A DNA stretch of 64,000 nt from Frigidibacter sp. ROC022. Its GTDB lineage: Bacteria > Pseudomonadota > Alphaproteobacteria > Rhodobacterales > Rhodobacteraceae. The stretch covers positions 806,001-870,000 of the forward strand of contig NZ_JANQDU010000001.1 in NCBI RefSeq assembly GCF_024723735.1, written 5' to 3'. A program made the position numbers and the translations under genes. The notes below the pieces were generated by a model. The model saw only the letters and a list, made by a program, of their open reading frames with translations. It made no database searches and was not told the DNA's origin. Positions 55,220 to 63,801 of this stretch are shown piece after piece (the first letter of the stretch is position 1; each line of letters starts with the position of its first letter).

Positions 55220-56443
55220 TCAACGAGGCAGAGCGGCCCCCCTGGGCGAGGGAACCTGGCTCCGGTCCCGAGATAGCCACAGCCCGAGGGAGCCCACGAT
55301 GGCCAGATTGACCACGCCCGCCGCCGCCGCGACCGCAAAGGTCAGATCGTAGTTCGCTGTCGCATCGTAGAGATAGCCCCCGACGACGCCGCCCAGCCCG
55401 TGACCGGCCCAGGCGAACGCCACGATGACTCCGGTGCAGGTTGCGCGGGATTCGGCGGGGGTCACGCGGCGGATCGTCAGCAGCACGCCGGTCATCACCC
55501 CGGCATAGCCGAAGCCATAGACCGGCGCGAAGGCCAGGAGCTGGTTCACGTCGTGAAACTGCGTGAACAGAAAGACCAGTGCCGTCTGCCAGGCCGATGC
55601 CGCGAGATAGGCAGGGATCGCGCCGATCCAGTCGGCCAGCTGGCCGAAAGCGACCCGACCGACAATGGCGGCCAGCATCATGACGCTGACGATGCCGCCC
55701 GCCTGGGCCGCGGGAATTCCGCAGTCCTGCGCATAGGGCAACAGGTGCATCAGCGGCACCGACATGAGCGAACAGCACATCAGCGTTGCGGCCCCCATGA
55801 CCACCACCGCGGAGACCGCCCCGAGCGCGCGGATATCCCCACCGGCCTGCGACACTGTTGCGGCGGTCGTCGGCGGTGGGCGGATCAGCAATGCCAGGGG
55901 CACCAGCGTGACGAGCGATCCGAGGCCCAGAGTCATGAACGCTCCGCGCCAGCCGAACGCCTCTATCAGCAGGGCCGACACGAGGGGGACGCCGCCCTGG
56001 CCAATGGCCTGGCCCGCAGCGACCAGTCCGATGGCAAGTCCCGCGCCGGCACGAAACCAGACGCCGACCAGCGTGATGAGCGGGGCAAAGAGCGCTCCGC
56101 CACCAACTGCGCCGGCGACGAAGAAGAGTGCATAGAGTTGCCAAAGCTCGCGCGCCTGCGACGCGGCCAAGACCGACAATCCGGTCGTTATGGCCCCTGT
56201 CAGAACCACGCCCCGGATACCGACCCGGTCCGCAACCCGGCCCATCAGGATGCCGCCAAGGCCAAGACCTATGAGACCGAAGGTATTGATCAGGGCGATC
56301 TCGCCCCGACCCCAGCCGAACTCGGCTTCCAGCGGCAGGAAGAAAGACGAAAGACCATTGACCAGCTGGCCCATGGATACGGCAAGCATCACGGCCGCGA
56401 CCGCGACGATGACCCAGCGATAGGGGGATTGGAAATCGGTCAT
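55220..56443 (-). CDS. MFS transporter (oxalate/formate antiporter-like)
   Basis: 407 residues, 12 predicted helices. MFS signature loops are GRVADRVGIRGVVLTG (after helix 2) and GQLADWIGAIPAYLAA (after helix 8). The N-terminal half carries LGLGGILMG and GGGALFAPLITLVGVWF, as in the OFA/monocarboxylate group. AAGGAG precedes the ATG. Its C-terminal end abuts the IS3 remnant, so the last few residues may be altered, but the helices seem complete. It is the last gene of the OsmC-to-MFS cluster and is likely to move a substrate of the upstream oxidoreductases. Confidence 0.87.
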   Translation of the reverse strand: MTDFQSPYRWVIVAVAAVMLAVSMGQLVNGLSSFFLPLEAEFGWGRGEIALINTFGLIGLGLGGILMGRVADRVGIRGVVLTGAITTGLSVLAASQARELWQLYALFFVAGAVGGGALFAPLITLVGVWFRAGAGLAIGLVAAGQAIGQGGVPLVSALLIEAFGWRGAFMTLGLGSLVTLVPLALLIRPPPTTAATVSQAGGDIRALGAVSAVVVMGAATLMCCSLMSVPLMHLLPYAQDCGIPAAQAGGIVSVMMLAAIVGRVAFGQLADWIGAIPAYLAASAWQTALVFLFTQFHDVNQLLAFAPVYGFGYAGVMTGVLLTIRRVTPAESRATCTGVIVAFAWAGHGLGGVVGGYLYDATANYDLTFAVAAAAGVVNLAIVGSLGLWLSRDRSQVPSPRGAALPR

Positions 56444-56664
56444 GCGCGAATTCTCCTTTGCCCTCGGGCAACTTGTGTCTTGGTTTCCATGGTGGTCCCG
56501 CGCGGGCGCAGGCGGATGGACGGGTGACTCTCGGGAGGCCAACCCTCCCCGGACTGGTGCTGTCCCGTGACCAGGCCGGGCAGCAAAAGGGATTCCGGCT
56601 CTGCCAGGTTGCCTGCCGGGGCTGCGAGGGTCACCCCGAGGCTGCGCGATGACGCCACGCGCAT
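56440..56664 (-). CDS. Possible small protein bridging two genes
   Basis: A 74-residue open frame whose ATG shares bases with the upstream oxidoreductase stop (TGATG) and whose TGA overlaps the MFS start (ATGA), so it fits the gap exactly. Composition is Arg/Gly/Pro-rich without a recognisable domain, and the MFS gene has its own AAGGAG. The fit may be chance in a GC-rich genome. Confidence 0.3.
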   Translation of the reverse strand: MRVASSRSLGVTLAAPAGNLAEPESLLLPGLVTGQHQSGEGWPPESHPSIRLRPRGTTMETKTQVARGQRRIRA

Positions 56665-57731
56665 CAGATCGCGCCGTGGCGAAGTGCTTCGGACGCCAAC
56701 TCGCGGGTCAGCGCGAAGGCCGATGTCCTGCGCCCGAGCGCGACCGATTGACCGCAGAAATGGGCGCTGAAGTCCCGTTTTCCGGTCCTTTCGGCAGCGG
56801 CTCGTATCGGGCCTGTCGCGGCAAACCCCTTGGGAAAGCTCGGCGCGTCCTCTGACATCGGGCCGATGTCGAGGATCATCCGGTTGGCAAGCACCCGGGT
56901 CGGCCTGCCGGAAAACAGGTTGGTCACGACGGTTTCGCCGTTTCCGGCGTCCTCCAGCGCTTGCCGGTAGAACGGGTTGATGGCGGCCTCTTCGGTGAAC
57001 AGGTAAGCCGTTCCGATCTGAACGGCGCTTGCTCCCAGGGCAAAGGCTGCGACGATGCCGCGCGCGTCGCCAATGCCGCCGGCCGCGATGACAGGCACAT
57101 CGACCGCGTCGACCACCTGCGGCACCAGTGACATCGTTCCCACTTGGCTGCCAAGGCTCTTGGTCAGGAACATGCCCCGATGGCCGCCCGCTTCAAGACC
57201 TTGTGCGATGATGGCATCGCAGCCATTCGCGGCCAGCCAGCGCGCCTCGTTCACCGTCGTGGCCGAACTGATGATCTTGCAGCCGGCCGCCTTGATCCTT
57301 GCAACCAGTGCCGGCTCCGGCAATCCGAAGTGGAAGCTGACCACGGACGGTGCAAACTCCTCGACGACGGCACAGCGCGCGGCATCGAAGGGGCGGACGG
57401 GTCCGATGGGCAGAGATGTCGGAGCGTCGAGCCCGTACTCGGCGTAATACGTCGACAATCTGCCGAGCCATGCTGCGTCGCGTTCCGCGTCGTCCTCCGG
57501 CATGGCATGGGCGAAGAAATTCGCGTTCAGAGGTTTGTCCGTCCTTTCCCGCGCCGCTGCCATAAGGCTGCGCAAGCGGTCCGGATCGTAGGAGGCGCAG
57601 GCCAGAGACCCGAGCCCGCCTGCCGCGCTGACCGCAAACGGCATCTCGGAACCGCTGGCTCCAGCCATCGGTGCCTGGATGATCGGAAGATCGATTGAAA
57701 ACAGGTCGCGAATTCGATTGTCGGGCCACAT
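56664..57731 (-). CDS. Nitronate monooxygenase-type flavin oxidoreductase
   Basis: 355-residue FMN TIM-barrel protein of the NPD/YrpB family. Visible are LPIIQAPMAGASG near the start, a switch loop with NANFFAH, GCDAIIAQGLEAGGHRG (phosphate-binding and catalytic-like His), and PVIAAGGIGDARGI. Members oxidise propionate 3-nitronate or reduce enones. AAAGGAA before the ATG at 57731 selects it over an ATG seven codons upstream. It lies in a five-gene minus-strand run with GFA, FMO and OsmC proteins, so it may act on reactive nitro or carbonyl compounds. Confidence 0.88.
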   Translation of the reverse strand: MWPDNRIRDLFSIDLPIIQAPMAGASGSEMPFAVSAAGGLGSLACASYDPDRLRSLMAAARERTDKPLNANFFAHAMPEDDAERDAAWLGRLSTYYAEYGLDAPTSLPIGPVRPFDAARCAVVEEFAPSVVSFHFGLPEPALVARIKAAGCKIISSATTVNEARWLAANGCDAIIAQGLEAGGHRGMFLTKSLGSQVGTMSLVPQVVDAVDVPVIAAGGIGDARGIVAAFALGASAVQIGTAYLFTEEAAINPFYRQALEDAGNGETVVTNLFSGRPTRVLANRMILDIGPMSEDAPSFPKGFAATGPIRAAAERTGKRDFSAHFCGQSVALGRRTSAFALTRELASEALRHGAI

Positions 57732-57785
57732 GGCAGGTTCCTTTCTCAGCATGACCTTTGGGGGGTGGACAGAGCATCCCGGATT

Positions 57786-58343
57786 TCAACGGATCCGGAC
57801 GCCGACCCTTTCAGCGAGGGCTTGCAGTCTTTGCCTGCTCCGCTTCGACCAGGTGGTGTCCTGATCGTAGAAACGCGCGACGGCCAGGGTGTCCGGATCG
57901 ATGACGTACCAGGGCTGTTTGGACCGGGTGAAAATGTGCACGTCCGGCGGCATGAGGCCCGGATCGTCGAGCGTCCCGACGCGAAGAAAGCGAAGGTTGT
58001 CGTCCAGCTTGTTGATCAGGTAGTTGCTCCAGACCGCAACCTTGCAGGACCGACAGCGCGCGATGCGCTGGCCGTTCCCGCTGGGCGTGTCGAGAAGCAC
58101 CTGTTCGATCTCGCCCGACCGCAGGATGACGCGATCTGCTTCGATCAACGCGTTGACGGCGTTGGAACTGCCGGTCTGGCGCTGACACAGAAGACAGTGG
58201 CAGGCATGGACGATCAGCGGCCCGCTGGTCACGCGGTAGCGCACGGCGCCGCAGGCGCAGCCGCCTTCGCAGACCGAAGGTCGTGCCGGTTTCTTCCCAT
58301 CGTTCGGGCGGGCTTGCGTCACTGTAGAGGTTTGCTGGGTCAT
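57786..58343 (-). CDS. GFA (glutathione-dependent formaldehyde-activating) family protein
   Basis: 185 residues. The zinc-binding cysteines of the GFA/CENP-V fold are in CEGGCACGAVRYRV, HACHCLLCQRQTGSS and RCRSCKVAVWSN. An extra C-terminal part of about 60 residues contains HIFTRSKQPWYVIDPD. Despite the family name, few members are proven to act on S-hydroxymethylglutathione. It is placed between the nitronate monooxygenase-type gene and the flavin monooxygenase gene, 16 bases from the latter, and is probably co-transcribed. Confidence 0.88.
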   Translation of the reverse strand: MTQQTSTVTQARPNDGKKPARPSVCEGGCACGAVRYRVTSGPLIVHACHCLLCQRQTGSSNAVNALIEADRVILRSGEIEQVLLDTPSGNGQRIARCRSCKVAVWSNYLINKLDDNLRFLRVGTLDDPGLMPPDVHIFTRSKQPWYVIDPDTLAVARFYDQDTTWSKRSRQRLQALAERVGVRIR

Positions 58344-58359
58344 GCTAGGCTCCCTGGGT

Positions 58360-59595
58360 TCAGGCGGCTTGCCGAAGCCGGGCGTCGGCGATGTGCTGGG
58401 CCAACACTCGGGCATCGTCGCCGACTCCGTCGAGAAAGGTGGATTTCCGGGTGCGCAGAAACGGCAGCCCGAGAACGTAGAGCCCCGGCGCCACGATGCC
58501 GCCCGCGTGCCGAATCCGCCCTTTTCCGTCAAAGACCGGCATCTGCAGCCAGGACATGTCGGGCCGAAAACCCGACGCCCAGACGATGGTGCTGATCGCA
58601 CCGCTCGCGAGGGGCAGCGCAAGCCGCGGCTTGGCCGGCACCAGTGTCGGCGCGAAGCGGCGCGGCGGCTCGGGAAACTCAAGACCGCTCTGCAACGCCC
58701 AATCGTCGATTGCCGAGAGCGCGCGGTTCATCTTCAGGTCGGAGAGCACCGCGGTATTGGCCAGCGAACCGGAGAACAGCAGCGTCCCGTCCCGGCAACC
58801 GGTCAGGCGGCCGACGATCTCGACCCCCATGTCCTGAAGCGCGTTGAGGTCGAGAAACAGGCAGGAGCGGTCACCGATCAGTTGCAGCGACGGCAACGAG
58901 CGAACCCGATTGATGTCGTCGACATTCTCCAGTGTCTTCGAGAACAGCCCGGAATGCTCCAGCAACCAGGTAATGTCATGCCCCCGGTATCGGCGCGGCA
59001 TCCGGATATGATTGCCGGTGGCAAGAATGACGGGGCGACCCGAGGCCTGTATCTCGGCGGCCAGTTGCACACCCGTTGCCGAGGCGCCGACGACAAGGAC
59101 ACCGCCCTCGGGCAAGTCGGATGGCCGGCGATAGGACAGGGGAGACACCTGGGTGATGCTGTCCGGGATGTCTTGCGCGAAACCGGGGATCGAGGCCTGA
59201 TTGCAGGCCCCGCTTGCCAGAACCACGTTTGTCGCGCGCCAGGTGCCTTTGGTCGTCTTCACGACATGGCTTTCGTCGTCGCGGGTCACGGAGGTGACCG
59301 TCACGCCGGTTTCCACCGGGGCAGCCGATTTCGCGGCGTAGCTTTCAAGGTAGGCGCGGACCTCGGGCATGGTCATGTAGCCATCCGGATCGGACCCGGC
59401 GTAGGCATGGCCCGGCAGGCGCGTTTGCCAGTTCGGCGACTGCATCCTGAGACTGTCCCAGCGTTCGCGGGCCCAGGAATTGCCGATCTGGCCGCGCTCC
59501 AGCACGACATGAGGTTCCGACCGCTCGGTCAGGCAGTGGCTCATTGCCAGCCCGGCCTGTCCGGCGCCGATGACAAGGGTTGAAATCCGTTTCAT
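58360..59595 (-). CDS. Flavin-containing monooxygenase
   Basis: 411-residue single-component FAD/NADPH monooxygenase. The FAD loop is VIGAGQAGLAMSH (Gly10, Gly12, Gly15), the NADPH loop GASATGVQLA (about 170-179), and near the end GLYVLGLPFLRTRKSTFLDGVG. WNSLR-like GNSWARERWDSLRMQSPNW is shared with FMO/YczP-type enzymes that oxygenate S or N atoms or ketones. It is preceded by OsmC (65 bases) and followed by GFA, all minus strand. The substrate is not known. Confidence 0.9.
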   Translation of the reverse strand: MKRISTLVIGAGQAGLAMSHCLTERSEPHVVLERGQIGNSWARERWDSLRMQSPNWQTRLPGHAYAGSDPDGYMTMPEVRAYLESYAAKSAAPVETGVTVTSVTRDDESHVVKTTKGTWRATNVVLASGACNQASIPGFAQDIPDSITQVSPLSYRRPSDLPEGGVLVVGASATGVQLAAEIQASGRPVILATGNHIRMPRRYRGHDITWLLEHSGLFSKTLENVDDINRVRSLPSLQLIGDRSCLFLDLNALQDMGVEIVGRLTGCRDGTLLFSGSLANTAVLSDLKMNRALSAIDDWALQSGLEFPEPPRRFAPTLVPAKPRLALPLASGAISTIVWASGFRPDMSWLQMPVFDGKGRIRHAGGIVAPGLYVLGLPFLRTRKSTFLDGVGDDARVLAQHIADARLRQAA

Positions 59596-59660
59596 GGCGT
59601 TCGCCTTTCCGGTGCGATGGCACCCGCCCGGCCGATGCCGGGCAGGCCCAGTTGTCTGCC

Positions 59661-60230
59661 TCAGGCGACGCTGACGGCGACGTTGGTCGGGTTGGTGAGA
59701 ATGTCGAACATTGCCGAACGCTTCTGCGACTGGGCGACCAGCGCGCGGATATCGTCCTGGCTGGCGTCGGCATCGATCTCGAAAGTGACGCGGATGGCCG
59801 AGAAGCCATTGCGGATATCCGGGTCCATGCCGAGGATGCCGCGCACGTCGATGTCGCCTTCCACGGTCGAACGTACCGAGCGCAGCTGGATGCCGCGATG
59901 CTGGGCGACTGCGGCCACGCCGCCGGTCAGGCAACTGGCAAGGGCTGCCAGCACGATCTCGGTCGGCGTCGCCGCACGGTCATGGGCCGCGAAGACCTCG
60001 GGGTGATCGGCTTCGATCGTGAAGCTCTGCTTGCGCGCATGCTCCTGGCCAAGTCCGAAATAGCCGTTGATCGTGTTGATATTGTAGGTGCCTTCCTTCC
60101 ACTCGCAGGCACTGCGAAAGGTGAAAGAGGCGGCCTCGGGCATTTCGGCGAAGGCGCCGCGGGCACCGATGAGAGCTTCGGTGTTGACCCCGTTGTCGGC
60201 CACGGCGGTCATCTGGGTTTCGGTGTTCAT
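59661..60230 (-). CDS. OsmC family peroxiredoxin-like protein
   Basis: 189 residues. OsmC fold with TEIVLAALASCLTGGVAAVAQ holding the resolving-type Cys, and another Cys in FTFRSACEWKEG. The family reduces organic hydroperoxides with paired cysteines; here the cysteine spacing does not fit Ohr exactly, so activity is uncertain. The ATG at 60230 follows a region with the 53-residue small ORF. It is the first well-supported gene of the minus-strand oxidoreductase cluster divergent from the CadC-like regulator. Confidence 0.88.
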   Translation of the reverse strand: MNTETQMTAVADNGVNTEALIGARGAFAEMPEAASFTFRSACEWKEGTYNINTINGYFGLGQEHARKQSFTIEADHPEVFAAHDRAATPTEIVLAALASCLTGGVAAVAQHRGIQLRSVRSTVEGDIDVRGILGMDPDIRNGFSAIRVTFEIDADASQDDIRALVAQSQKRSAMFDILTNPTNVAVSVA

Positions 60231-60408
60231 GAACTTGTCCTTTCGGTTGGGGTTGCGTTGGTTTGGTCGTCTGGGTCGTGTCCCGGCGTGGCTTGGCTTC
60301 GCCGGGGTTTGCACCGGCTCGGGCCGGTATTTCGGGGGGCGATCCTGTCGCGAAATCGGCGCCGGGCGAACAACGCCCCGAGGTGACGACGGCGCGACAG
60401 GAATTGGA

Positions 60409-60570
60409 TCAGCGTGGCGCCTGCCCGGGCTTTCCGGCCGCGTGGGCGACAGTCCTGATACGGCCGCGAAACCAGGCCCAGGCTGCATCGGGCGGCGACG
60501 GGTTGCGCACCCGGTCGAAGCCATTTCCGTAGGGCGGTTCGCGCCGCGTGGAATGTGGGTCCGTCTTCAT
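60409..60570 (-). CDS. Small open frame with good ribosome-binding site
   Basis: 53 codons starting MKTDPHSTRREPPYGNGFD and ending GKPGQAPR. CTGGAG lies seven bases before the ATG. The peptide is basic and Pro/Arg-rich with two Trp residues (AAWAWFRGR). No family is recognised. It would be the first gene of the OsmC cluster, with 178 bases between its stop and the OsmC start. It could be a real small protein or a leader peptide. Confidence 0.4.
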   Translation of the reverse strand: MKTDPHSTRREPPYGNGFDRVRNPSPPDAAWAWFRGRIRTVAHAAGKPGQAPR

Positions 60571-60650
60571 GTCAGTCTCCAGATGATTGCTGTGTCGAGA
60601 GGCTGACTACGGCGCCACGGGAAGCCACGCTTGAGGACGACCTGAGATTT

Positions 60651-60666
60651 TCGTGGTGATATCGTG
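60651..60666 (+). promoter_or_regulatory. TCGTG direct repeat with 11-base period
   Basis: TCGTG occurs at 60651 and 60662, exactly 11 bases apart, 21 bases before the ATG of the CadC-like regulator. OmpR/PhoB-type winged helices bind such tandem sites one turn apart, so this could be an autoregulatory site facing both operons. Confidence 0.35.
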
Positions 60667-60686
60667 AGGAATTCATAAAATGCCGC

Positions 60687-62243
60687 ATGATCTTCAGGTT
60701 CGACGCCTTCACACTCGATCCATCCCTCGGGCAGCTCACCCGCGAGGGGGAGGACGTCCCCATCGAGCCCCGCGCCTTCGAACTGATCTGCCATCTGATC
60801 GAGCATCGGGATCGGCTCGTAACCAAGGACGAGTTGGTGAAAGAGCTTTGGAACGGTCGGTTCATATCGGACACGGCCATTTCAACACTGGTGAAGACCG
60901 CGCGTCGTGCGCTTGGCGACGATGGCAAGACACAGCGCCTTATCCGCACCGTCCATGGTCGCGGATTCCGGTTTACGGGCAACGTGACGGCGAATGTCCC
61001 GGCAGAGCCGATCCCGGAGCCTCCCGCCAGTGAGGCCCCCCAGTCCCCGCAGCTTGGCGGGCAGCCGACCATCGCCGTGCTGCCCTTCCGGCGGATCGGA
61101 CGGTCCGAGACCTACGGGGCGATTGCCGACGCGATTCCATCCGAACTGATCTCTTCGCTGTCGCGTCTGCGCTGGCTGAAAGTCCTTGCCCGCGGATCGA
61201 CGTTCCGGTTCCGCGAGGATTCGCCGGACATGGCGTCGATCCGTGGCTTGCTTGGCGCGACCTACTGCCTGACCGGCGATGTCGAAATCCTGGAGCCCCG
61301 ACTGGCGCTTTCGGTCGAGCTTTCCGACACCCGCGACGGCCGCATCGTCTGGAGCGACAGGATTTCCGGAAGGATCGAGGACGTACACCAGATACGGACC
61401 GATATCGTCAGTCGGGTGTCCTCGGCCATGGAACTGCACATATCCCTGAACGAGGCAGATCATGCGCGACTGCAGTCGCCGGAGAGTCTCGACGCCTGGA
61501 GCCTCTACCACCTGGGCCTGCGTCACATGTACCGGTTCAACGCGACCGACAATGCGATCGCAGAGGGCCATTTCTCGCAGGCGATCAGGCTCGACCCCGG
61601 ATTTGCCCGCGCCTACGCGGCCCGGTCCTTCACCAGCTTCCAATCAGCATTCGTGAATTACCGGGGCGACCGCGACACCGAGATCGAGAACGCGCGCAGA
61701 TTCGCGGAAAAAAGCCTGGAACTCGATCCGATGGACCCGTTCGGGAATTTCAACTTCGGCCGCGCTTACTGGCTGGTCAACGACCATGAATCCGGCCTGA
61801 TATTCCTGGATCGCTCCATCGACCTCAGCCCCAGCTTTTCGCATGGCATGTATGCCCATGGTCTCGCGAATCTGATGGCCGGTCGCGGCGAAGCTGCAAT
61901 CTCCAAGCTCGACGCGGCAATCAAGCTGAGCCCTCTCGACCCCTTTCTCTATGCGATGCAATCGACCAAGGGGTTCTCCCTGGCCCATACAGGGGACCTG
62001 GAGCAAGCCTGCCACTGGCTGGACATCGGAGCGCGACAACCCGGCGCGCATTATCTGGTGTCGATCGTCGCGGCGGCGATCAACAAGATCGCCGGAAACC
62101 ACGATCAGGCGCGGTACTGGGCCGACCGGACCCGCCAGCTGAGACCGGATGCCTCGATCCAACAGTTCTTCGTGGCCTATCCATTGCGCGATCAACGCAT
62201 CAGAAAAGAGGTGCAGACGGCCCTGCAAGACCTGGGCTTCTAG
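60687..62243 (+). CDS. CadC-like regulator: OmpR-type winged helix with TPR repeats
   Basis: 518 residues. The N-terminal winged helix (about 1-100) has EPRAFELICHLIEHRDRLVTKDELVKELW and RRALGDDGKTQRLIRTVHGRGFRF. A TolB/FlgO-like domain (about 128-250, PTIAVLPF) is followed by TPR-like helices (about 270-500). No membrane helix is found, unlike CadC itself. It is divergent from the OsmC/FMO/GFA/nitronate/MFS genes, making it their likely regulator. No receiver domain, so signalling probably passes through the TPR part. Confidence 0.87.
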   Translation: MIFRFDAFTLDPSLGQLTREGEDVPIEPRAFELICHLIEHRDRLVTKDELVKELWNGRFISDTAISTLVKTARRALGDDGKTQRLIRTVHGRGFRFTGNVTANVPAEPIPEPPASEAPQSPQLGGQPTIAVLPFRRIGRSETYGAIADAIPSELISSLSRLRWLKVLARGSTFRFREDSPDMASIRGLLGATYCLTGDVEILEPRLALSVELSDTRDGRIVWSDRISGRIEDVHQIRTDIVSRVSSAMELHISLNEADHARLQSPESLDAWSLYHLGLRHMYRFNATDNAIAEGHFSQAIRLDPGFARAYAARSFTSFQSAFVNYRGDRDTEIENARRFAEKSLELDPMDPFGNFNFGRAYWLVNDHESGLIFLDRSIDLSPSFSHGMYAHGLANLMAGRGEAAISKLDAAIKLSPLDPFLYAMQSTKGFSLAHTGDLEQACHWLDIGARQPGAHYLVSIVAAAINKIAGNHDQARYWADRTRQLRPDASIQQFFVAYPLRDQRIRKEVQTALQDLGF

Positions 62244-62253
62244 GGAAGCCAGG

Positions 62254-62470
62254 TCATCTCGACAAATGACGGAGCCAGAAGCGGATCGCCGTGATATCGA
62301 TGAAGCCGCGGAAGCGCTCTGCCGTCTTGTCGTAGCGGCCTACGACACGCCTGGCGTTCTTTAGCTTGATGAGGCAGCGTTCAACCGGATTTCGCGGCGA
62401 TACAGCGGGCGGTCCACACCGGTCCGCTTCTTGCGGGACTTCCGCTTCGGGAACTCGGGCAGCCCGCTCG
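62254..62470 (-). pseudogene. IS5-type transposase C-terminal remnant
   Basis: The minus strand reads NPVERCLIKLKNARRV, then GRYDKTAERFRGFIDIT and IRFWLRHLSR before a TGA at 62254. This is the usual end of IS5-family transposases. Upstream the frame shifts near 62395 and continues as MADNLPRPSGLPEF and RKKRTGVDRPLYRR. No N-terminal half is present. The element is a decayed fragment next to the CadC-like gene. Confidence 0.75.
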
Positions 62471-62539
62471 GGCGGGGCAGGTTGTCCGCCATCACCGAGA
62501 CAAAGCCGTGATCGTCCGAGGTCTGCCCGGACCTTGCGC

Positions 62540-62788
62540 CCCACAGACGTGGATGCGGCGGTCGAGGCGGAGACCGTTCTGGACCGGCTGCAAACCACCG
62601 ATGGCGGCACGCATGTCTTCGGTTTGCCGCAGCCGCTGCAAACCACCGCTGGGCTCATTCTGGATCTGGAGTTCGAGGGGCTTCATGCGCCCTGGACACT
62701 CTCCTTCCCCCTGGCGGATTCTCCGTTCGGGTTCCAGGCCAACCTCACGGCCGGCAGCCTCAATGCCTTCCTGCGTGGCGGTCCCTGA
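62540..62788 (+). pseudogene. Possible gene remnant of unknown type
   Basis: On the plus strand an open frame ends with TAGLILDLEFEGLHAPWTL, then SPFGFQANLTAGSLNAFLRGGP and a stop. The composition looks like a real protein tail rather than a shadow, but I see no start or ribosome-binding site and no family match. It may be the surviving 3' end of a gene cut by the IS5 element. Confidence 0.25.
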
Positions 62789-63026
62789 CGATCCAAGGCC
62801 GTCATTGGTTCCGGATCTTTTCCGTTACCCCGCATTCTATGGCGCCGGTCAGTCCCCCCACCGTTCGGCTGGACAACGGGCGTTGGCATGGCGTCCCCGA
62901 GAAGGCAAACCGGAGAACTCCGGTGCTTGTTCACACCTGGGAAGGACGCGCTGCGCATCCTGTACGCACCTGTATGGTTGGACCTCCGGGTATCGAGAAA
63001 GACCCCGCTCTCCGCGCGAAATTTTC

Positions 63027-63069
63027 TTGATAGCTGCGATGCGTACTGAATATACTTGTATGGACCTGT
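63027..63069 (+). promoter_or_regulatory. Sigma-70-type promoter with candidate GntR operator
   Basis: TTGATA (63027-63032) and TATACT (63051-63056) are spaced by 18 bases, the best promoter match in the window. ACTTGTATGGACCTGT (63054-63069) overlaps the -10 and resembles the TTGTATAGACAA-type sites of the HutC branch of GntR regulators. A related ACCTGTATGG-GGACC site lies at 62968-62984. The regulator encoded next may bind both. Confidence 0.5.
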
Positions 63070-63093
63070 TTGTTGTTCCGGGGTGGGGAGAGG

Positions 63094-63800
63094 ATGAACC
63101 AGGCTGCGGTCGGCTCGAAATCGGAGCGCATTGCTCGCCTGCTGGAGGCCGAGATCAAGTCGGGCCATCTGCGCGACGGGGTGGCGCTTTCGAGCGAAAA
63201 CAGCCTCGTGGAAAGGTTCGCCGTGTCGCGCAGCACCGTGCGCAAGAGCCTCGGGATGCTCGCGGAAAAGGGCCTGATCCGCACCAAGGTGGGGATCGGC
63301 TCTTTCGTGACCTACGCGGGCAATGTCATCGACAACGGGCCGGGCTGGTCGGTCGCGCTGTCGGGCAACGACACCCGAATGGGGACCCGCATATTGTCCA
63401 TCGCGCGGATCGGGATGGACCTGGACTGTCCGGTGCCGCTTTCGGGCGAGATGCTGGCGGTGGACAGGCTGCGGTTCCGTGAAGAGACGGGCAGGGGGCT
63501 TCGCTTGAACGCGCCCGCGTGCCTTGGCGCGACGACTTCGCGCCACTGCTGCGGGACGGCCTCGACGGCGGTTCGCTGAGCGCGACGCTTGCGGCGAGGG
63601 GACTCGTGCCGGCATCGGGCGAAGAATGGGCCAACGTTCTGCCCGGGCTGTCGGAAGTCGATGCGGCGATCATGGGGCGCGTCGCGGGCGAACCGATGCT
63701 GCGCCTGCGGCGCCTGACCCGCGACGCAGCGGGAAAGACGGTGGAATTCGTCGAAAGCTCTCTCGACCCGGAGCTGTTCGGCCTGCACATGGTGTTTTGA
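63094..63800 (+). pseudogene. GntR/HutC-family regulator with a frameshift
   Basis: The N-terminal winged helix is intact (SERIARLLEAEIKSGHL, SLVERFAVSRSTVRKSLGML, LIRTKVGIGSFV). The UTRA ligand domain follows and breaks at a run of five Gs near 63490-63495; the frame moves by one base, and continues as ASLERARVPWRDDFAPLL to a TGA at 63798-63800 (LFGLHMVF). Restoring one G gives a single chain of about 235 residues. GGGGAGAGG precedes the ATG at 63094. It could be a true pseudogene or a sequencing error in a homopolymer. An ADP-ribosylglycohydrolase gene follows after one base. Confidence 0.8.
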
Positions 63801-63801
63801 G

